Origin: Bidens hawaiensis
Taxonomy: Eukaryota; Streptophyta; Magnoliopsida; Asterales; Asteraceae
Length of the DNA stretch: 64,000 nucleotides
Direction: 5' to 3'
NCBI GenBank assembly: GCA_021521415.1
Contig: JAIQDT010000302.1
Location: 1-64,000 of the forward strand
Position numbers and translations under genes: made by a program. The notes under the pieces were generated by a model. That model worked only from the letters and a program-made list of their open reading frames with translations, was not told the origin of the DNA and ran no database searches. Shown here piece after piece: positions 57,325-64,000 of the stretch (within the stretch, counting starts at the first letter, position 1; each line of letters opens with the position of its first letter).

Positions 57325-58226
57325 TAGAGGTGGCAAATGGGTTGGGTTGGGTCGAACAAACCATGGATCAAAATAGGTTTGGGCCAGATTGGGTCATAAT
57401 AGGTTAGGGTCGGAACGAGTCAAAACGGTTTTTTTTTTTTTTTTTGACGAGAATAGCGACGGAAACATTTTAGTATTTTTAAATTTTTCGCTTTTTATTT
57501 ATATTTTGAGTTATTAATTTTTTTTTTTTGAATTTTTTTCTAAAGGATTTCCTATTAAGAATAAAAACACCTCCAAAAAAATTCAAAAATAAGAATAAAA
57601 AAACATAACTTAAATATAAATCAAAAACAAAAAAAAAGAAAAAACTAAAATATATCCTCTGTTGTCCTCGTTCCATTAAAAAAAAACTCCACCGAGAAAT
57701 CGAATTGAAACCGAAAGTCGACGAAAATGAAACAAAAAGCCAAAACCGAACCAAATAAAGCGAAATCAAAAAATCGATCAAAACGAAACTAAAAAAAACT
57801 GAAACCGAACAAAAATGAAACTAAAAAAACGAACAAAAACGAAACAAAAAACCAAAAACGAGTCCGAAATTAACCAAAAAGAACCAAAACCCAACCCATC
57901 CTGTGTGAAAACTCGTGCTGGCTTGAAACCTGAACTGAACCCATTCCAATCTCAAACCCGTTTCATGCCAAAACCTATCTTGTGTGGAACCCGTTCCGAT
58001 CCGAAATCTGTCACATTTCCTTAGGACACTTACCAACATCGACCCATTTATTTGAATATGACGACCCAATTTGACCTGAAAATTACAAGATGAAATTTCA
58101 AATGACCCATTTTGAACCATTTAATTAAAATCTCCAAACCAAACCAAACCAAACCAACCCATTTAAGTTTTAAAACAACCTAAATTGACCTATTTGTAAT
58201 GGTTTGGGCCAATATTGCAACCCCTA
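57325..58226. mobile_element. MITE-like element with GGGTTGGGTC / CCAAACC interior
   Basis: The start TTAGAGGTGGCAAATGGG and the reverse complement of the end (TTAGGGGTTGCAATATTGG) are imperfect inverted repeats. TATATATA flanks both sides. The interior has GGGTTGGGTCG on the left and AACCAAACCAAACC on the right, partly mirrored, around a central A-rich zone. The apparent ORFs inside are products of the base composition. Confidence 0.65.
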
Positions 58227-58429
58227 ATATATATATACAAAGAATAACATAGCCAATTAGTATTTAGTAATTAACTATCAGATATTCAATTATAGTATCA
58301 ACATCAAGTATCAATTGAAAAAAGTTAACTATTAAAGTTAACATTAGCAAATATGAAATAAATCAATAATAATCGGCTTTGAATTCTAAATTTATGTTTG
58401 TAAAGAAATGATTATGTTAGTGTATTTTC

Positions 58430-58645
58430 ATTAATTCATAAACAAACATACAAGAACCTTTAATAAACGAACATAAACAAACATTGATAAACGAATATGA
58501 ACGAACAAACATTTGCGAATGTAAACAAACGAGCACATCACCGAACATTGATAACACATCTGAACGAGCGTGACACCTGTTCATGTTCATTCAATTAATT
58601 CATCGAATAAAATGTCTTGCTCATCTTCGCTCGTTTAACAATGGT
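58430..58645. repeat. GAACGAAC / GTTCATGTTC repeat
   Basis: Degenerate AAACGAACATAAACAAAC words, the same class as the intron 1, 2 and 9 repeats, without visible ends. Confidence 0.55.
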
Positions 58646-59433
58646 TGTCTTTGAAGGTTCAATTTGTTTACATATGGTTGTCTTAGGTTCAGATGCATTA
58701 ACTGTTTATCCAAACAGTTATATAAGCAACGCTAAACGCCACATATATCATGTCAAGAATCTTGAAAGAATCACTTCAACACGAAGTTAATAACAATAAT
58801 AAACGTCGATTGCCGCCACGCTGGTCGCCGCTGGCCGGAGAAACTCCCAAGGTCGTCATTCGTCGCCTCGTCGGAAGTCTGATGGTCGTCACTTGTCGCC
58901 GGCTGGAGATTAGAATTTTAGATGTTGCACGGCTGCACTACTGCAACTTCTAAGTCATCTACTAGGTTATCTTTTTTTTATATTATTGGGCCTCCCTTTT
59001 AATACCATTAGGCCTAAAATACCAAGATATATATAAAATTTTTTGCAAGACTCATGGGTCCTATAAAAGATGTGGGCCTGGGGCCTGAGCCCTATCTGCC
59101 CTGCCCATGGGTCGGGCCTAATCATCACTAGAGGTGATTTTTTATGGTGTTCTTAGATGCCACATGACATATGTCCCACCAACAAATATTCTCTCCTCTC
59201 TCCTCCGTCTCACTCACACACACAAGTTTTTCATGATTCTTACCACATGAATTTTACTAATACCTCTCTCCTCTACATCATCATCTATCTCCTTTAACAC
59301 ACATTTTCTCTTCAAGGAATCTCTATGAATTTCCTATTGGAGATGGTCTTAGAGGTTTTAGGCATGCTCTATGTTAAATGGAGAAATCTGAAAAGGAATT
59401 ACGCCCATTGGGTATTTTGGTTATCAATTTAAA
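58646..59433. other. Intergenic, unassigned
   Basis: Contains a CGCCGG-rich stretch (58800-58920) open for 67 codons but not recognisable, and a CT-rich stretch (59190-59300). The phrase CTATTGGAGATGGTCTTAG near 59335 resembles MITE ends, but no partner was confirmed. Confidence 0.4.
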
Positions 59434-60060
59434 TGTAACATCCGTATTTCGAGATTACTAAATAAAAGAAAATTATTGTTTCGTGTGTGTCGCTCATTTA
59501 TTGTGTGCGTGTTTATTTTTGGATAAGGATTGGGATTGGTGAAGGAAGTGGGTGGTGGGGTCCATAGCTCTCTATATAAGGCCATCCCCCCCATCCCTTC
59601 ACCATTTCTTCCCACAACACACACACACACACTCCCTAGAACACACACACTCTCTCTCTCAAGACCCGAATCCGAATTCAGGCTAAAGTAAGGAAGATCT
59701 TGGTGATCAAGTGTCTTCAAACAACAAGAATCACGTCCAGATCCTCGAGTTGTCCAAATCCGAACCAAACCCGAAGCTAAAGGTGAGTTTTAGCCAACAA
59801 GGTTAAGTTTTGTGGTTGAGTTCGACATGTAAATCGATATCTTAGTAGATCGGGTTGTAAGATGTAGGAAAAACATAAACTTGGTGAGTCATAGCCTCAC
59901 GGGTATGATATAGGACAAAAGGGATGTTCAGACCTCATAAAACACGGGTATACAAAGTTGGTACGACCCAAAACCCATAAAAAGGGTAAAATCGGGTCCT
60001 AAAGAGGAAACAAGGAGAAAAATGGCTTTAAAATGGTAAAAACGAAGAAAAGGAAAAATT

Positions 60061-60178
60061 TCGCATCGCACAGACATGCGAAGCGAAAAAGGTTATTTCG
60101 CATCGCATGACCATGCGAAGCGAAAAAGGTAATTTCGCATCGCACAGTCATGCGAAGCGAAAAAGTTCCATGCGAAAC
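60061..60178. repeat. 37-bp tandem repeat, three copies
   Basis: Units begin TCGCATCGCA at 60061, 60098 and 60135 and carry CATGCGAAGCGAAAAAG. A shorter related piece follows to 60215. Confidence 0.9.
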
Positions 60179-60811
60179 GAAAAAGCATGGTAAGCAAAAT
60201 TTTCATGCGAAATTGTTTTTAAATTGATGAAAAACGTGGCCCGATCCATTTTCTGATGCATTTTTGTTAAAGGACTGTTGGTGAAAATAAAATTTTTCCG
60301 AGCGGACCTGGCAGCTCAACCCCAGCTAGGGGCTCCGCCCCTAGACCCCGCTACCAGGGGCGCTGTCCCCGGACCCCCGTTAGTTGAGGGTTTCATAAAC
60401 TTAGATGTAGGAAGTAGTGGTAATAGATAATTGACACGCGTATGTATTGTACATTTAGCCGTGCACAACTAAAGAATGACATTACTATTAACGGTGAGAG
60501 AAACCGACTCCAGGTGAGTTTCTAGCCCCATTTCTGTGTTATGTTTTGGGGCTGTGTGCATACTCAATGTGATTAGTTAATACACTTACCTTAAGTGGTA
60601 AGTGTATGCTGTATGAATGTTTATAAATATACCTAATTAGTGTAGAAAGAGCTAAACGTATGTATGAAGAGGTATATGAGAACATATATAACTAACGAAG
60701 GAATGTATGTATGATATGTGTAAGAGGTATATGAGAACAGATATAGCTAATGAAAGAAAGGTATGTACGATATGTGTAGTGTATAAATGGTATGTATGAT
60801 ATGTAGAGTTG

Positions 60812-60991
60812 AAGAATTAAGGGTTGCCTACCCTAATAATATAGGCAAAGAATAAAGGGTTGCCTACCCTAATAATATAGGCGAAGAATAAAGGGTTGCC
60901 TACCCTAATAATATAGGCGAAGAATTAAGGGTTGCCTACCCTAATAATATAGGCGAAGAATGAAGGATTGCATACCCTAATAATATATGCG
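60812..60991. repeat. 36-bp tandem repeat, five copies
   Basis: Five direct units, each with GGTTGCCTACCCTAATAATA (last copy slightly changed). No spacers. Confidence 0.95.
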
Positions 60992-61403
60992 AAGGTTATA
61001 GGGCTTATGTATGTATAAAATAATGAAGGTAAGTAAAAGAAGGAATGTATGGAAGTAAGATTGTAAAGAATGAGAATGAAATGTATGTTACCTGCTTAAC
61101 TAGAACTCACTCAGCGTAGCTGACTTTTAGTATGCACGCAGGCAAATAGGTTGAGGCAGCTGGCTTGAGGAGGGACACATGGCATGAGCTATAGAGACTG
61201 GTATCTATGAAAAAGTGTCATGAGTGTTTTATGTTATGTCTATGAAAGGATAATTTGTATGTTAAGACAAGATTCGATGTTTTGTAATGTAATGCCTGAA
61301 GTTTTTAATTATTCCGCGAAAGTTTTAATTAACTCTGATTTTAGAACTGTGTTTATGAATAAATCCAACGCCAAGGTAGGGTTTCCGGGAATGGGGCCTT
61401 ACA

Positions 61404-62017
61404 TTAAATAGGAGTATTGGATTTAAACAATCCCAACTATTCTTGTTTGGCCGCCACCGATCCCAACCACAGAAATCACTACCACCAGTCCAAACTATTA
61501 ACATTTTTGTCACCAATGGACCCTGACTAATTGAACCCTAACGTCGTTAGTCTCCGGTTGCCGGAAAAACATTTTAGGCCAGAAAAAGTGACATTCGAGA
61601 CAAAATCAGGTACACCTCAGTACATAATTACCGATTAATTAATTAACCGCTTGTTGTGTACCGAACAAACAATTAACCAAACGGGTCTGGTTATGACCCA
61701 GATACCTCGGGGGGGGGGGGGGGGATCTATAAGTGATATACGTTTAATATAAGCTAACATATTAGTATTATGGCCTTAGTACGATAGCAAACCAGTTAAA
61801 CAAAAACATACTCGTTTAACTACCCGCTATGAACTAAATCGCGAAAGAGAATTACAAAACAAGCATTGTATCATCCATTAAGCCAAAAGAATTTACAAAA
61901 CACTTAATGGGAATGTTTTAAGCGTTCTGTGAAAATATTTTCGATTTTTACAAACAAAAAGTATGTTTTTATAAATTTACACAAAAATGGCCGAAAAACG
62001 ATTGTTTTCGCAATGTT
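61404..62017. other. Intergenic or old repeat, with a long G-run
   Basis: AT-rich sequence with a run of about 15 G at 61710-61724. No gene or clear element end. Confidence 0.4.
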
Positions 62018-64000
62018 TGTCGTACCCGATATATTTTTCGCGCCAAAACCAAACCCGAAATAAATTTAGACTCGGGATTTCACGTCCGGGCACGTTAAAC
62101 GATGTAATGGATCAAAATTGGGGCAAAGGGGTGGCCTATGAAACTTGCGGCCGCCACCCCTTTGTTATTATTATTGTATTAAGCTTTCTTTAAACTTAAG
62201 TTTACAAAGATATTTAGGCTATTTTCCAGAAACTTAACACCAAAATATCTACTGTTCTTCATCACATCTCCAAGAAACCCTAGGTAATCTTCATATTTTG
62301 ATCATTAATACATGATTTAAACATGTTTAATCATTCCTAAACATAGTTTGATTACTAAAAATCATTCCTAACCATGCAAAAACCTTAAAAATTTCCCAAA
62401 AACATGTTTTGATCATACACATGGTTAGGAATCAGAATCATACTCTTTTTTTGCCGTATACACGGATTAGAGGGTTTAAACGACATTTTTACGGTTCAAA
62501 AGTTCGGTTAAATACCCTAGCCGAAACCCTAAGTTTCATGGCTGTCATATTGATGAAACATGCTTGGTTTGTGATAGAGGACCTTTACTTAGCTTATATA
62601 GAAGCATAAGAACCCGGAGATTGGATTAAGAGAGCGGAAACGGGCGAAAACCGTAAAGGTAATGTCGAATTGCTCGATTACGGGCTGTTTAGGTAAGGTC
62701 ATTATATGCATATTGTTAGGTTATAAAATTTTGCAAGGACATCAGGGACAATATGATTGAGTCTCTGTCCAAATTTGGTAATTTTTCGACCATCCAATAA
62801 TATTTGGCGAATTTATTATTGAATTGGGATGTTGATTAAATGATTGAAAAATTATAAAATTTGGTAGGGAATTCAGATTTACTATAATATGATCACATAT
62901 GAAATTTGGGATCATTTGGAAAACCCTAGCTATGTTTTGTGGATTTGCGTTTATTCGAGTTTTCATAGTTGTTTTTGGCTCGAAAAAGGTATTTGGCAAG
63001 GTTGTTAGCTTCTAGAAATTTTACAGGTTGTTTTGAAAAATATTTTGATCACTCAAGAATTTTTTCAGATTTTTCAGAAATCATTTGGTATAAACGGATG
63101 ATTTTTGGGCTAAATATATCATATAAAATGATTTTTTATAAATTAATAAATCAGTTTATAATTCCAGAAATGTTTTTATAAAAATCTAAATATTTTAATT
63201 GATAAATGGCTAAATTTTCATAATTTAATGATTGACGGATAATTAATTTGTGCTAATTTGAAAATTAAACAAATTCAATCAAACCAACGAGTTCTTGATT
63301 AACGAACCTGTTGGGATACCAGAACATCAAGAGTGATAAAAAAAACCATATTTTTGGATTAATTAAGTAAAAAAAACTTTTTGTGAGAAATCCGAATAAT
63401 TTGGGTGAATTGTGTGTGTTTTTTCTTAAAATCAAACTGAATAAACGGAAATGAGCACCCTAGCGAATGTAGACCCCTAATTTATTATCTTTCTTTATAA
63501 CTTAATCATTTTATCAACTAAAACATTTACCCAAGTTTATATTCCCATAACTGTTCTCTAAACGCGCAAACGAACAACTTGGCCCCACTGGTGAAACGGG
63601 GAAACTGAGACAAGTTCGGTTTTAAGTATTAGACATTGAACAACATCACAATCTAAGCCTACTGACACTTTCTGGGTGTAACAACTATACCCAGACTAGC
63701 TATACAGCCCATTTTAGTATAACGATTATAATAATATTAAAATATTAATATTATTATAATATTGATTACATGAACTAGTGATGACGAACTGAACAAACCA
63801 CAAGCTGACGCTGTGCTGATTATCTACTAAACCGTGAGTTTCATGACCCCTCTCTTTAAACAGTTTTATAAACTTTTGGGGTGAAAAACATGTTTGATTA
63901 CATATGCATATATGAAACGTGTGATGATGTGAATTATCTAAGTGCTAACACAAGAAAGTCTCCACGAACACAGTGATTAACTTCGAGCCGCTGGCTTGTG
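62018..64000 (+). mobile_element. Partial gypsy-type LTR cut by the right edge
   Basis: A start TGTCGTACCCGATATATTTT resembles the heads of S5 and S6. The sequence has module 1 at 63832-63890 (CGTGAGTTTCATGACCCC then AACTTTTGGGG). The hairpin would lie beyond the window. The left boundary (with ATGTT as possible duplication) is inferred. Confidence 0.5.

Larger units (their letters stand above)
59434..61403 (+). mobile_element. Solo LTR S6 (gypsy type)
   Basis: It runs from TGTAACATCCGTATTTCG to GGGGCCTTACA, flanked by TTAAA (59429-59433 and 61404-61408). It is 1,970 bp with no internal region. A TATA-like TCTATATAAGG is at 59571. Module 1 is at 60511-60560 and the hairpin CAGC-GTA-GCTG at 61112-61122. 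It holds two tandem arrays and a GGGGCTCCGCCCC block at about 60330-60380. Confidence 0.93.

Noticed and set aside
57479..58120. Phe/Lys-rich frames
   Set aside because: Low-complexity A/T tracts within a MITE-like repeat.
60812..60991. Regular 36-bp direct repeats, CRISPR-like spacing
   Set aside because: The units touch each other with no spacers, and they sit inside a plant LTR.

Overview
This is plant nuclear DNA. It is AT-rich, has GT-AG introns, contains two ordinary plant genes, and is otherwise made of layered transposable elements. The style of the repeats (a SIRE-type copia element with a long extra ORF, chromodomain gypsy elements with about 2 kb LTRs) suggests a large-genome eudicot, probably Asteraceae. 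That placement is inference, because no marker gene is present.

Positions 1 to about 36,000 are a nest of LTR retrotransposons. A gypsy element on the minus strand (element A: LTR 20484-22807, gag 19471-20170 continuing at 466-1025) was split by a SIRE-type Ty1/copia element (1031-19465, target duplication AGTAT). That copia element was itself hit by three solo LTRs (3405-5556, 5645-7582, 13116-15605). A chromodomain gypsy element of Tekay type (23165-35598, target duplication AATAC) lies next to element A, and its 3' LTR holds a further solo LTR (24200-27230), which holds a small TIR element. Element A and the Tekay element both sit in remains of a still older LTR (22813-23164 and 35604 to about 35990). 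Each insertion is dated relative to its host by 5-bp target duplications readable in the sequence. All retrotransposon reading frames are broken.

Positions 36,000-42,250 hold a degenerate copia fragment, a TIR element, a foldback element about 1.1 kb long and a PIF/Harbinger DNA transposon (40303-42250, TTA duplication) whose transposase gene keeps its intron but has two frameshifts.

The gene-bearing part starts at 42,563. A 12-exon gene for a PSK SIMULATOR-like protein (DUF3475 plus DUF668) runs to 48,935 on the plus strand. It carries an apparent frameshift in exon 4, and nearly all its long introns are filled with short degenerate repeats. A single-exon gene for a chloroplast DnaJ11-type J protein lies at 56322-56774 with a clear TATA box. 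Around them are two more solo LTRs (50189-52679, 59434-61403), several MITE-like repeats, and the start of another LTR cut by the right edge.

The most interesting pattern is a short hairpin, CTCA..[CAGC or CAAC]-loop-[GCTG or GTTG]-AC, found 250-335 bp before the 3' end of every complete gypsy-type LTR in the window. Its stem differs between families by paired, compensating changes. A second module (a GTGAGT-type motif, a C-run, then TTTTGGG) lies upstream of it in most of the same LTRs. No tRNA, rRNA, CRISPR or bacterial-type feature was found.
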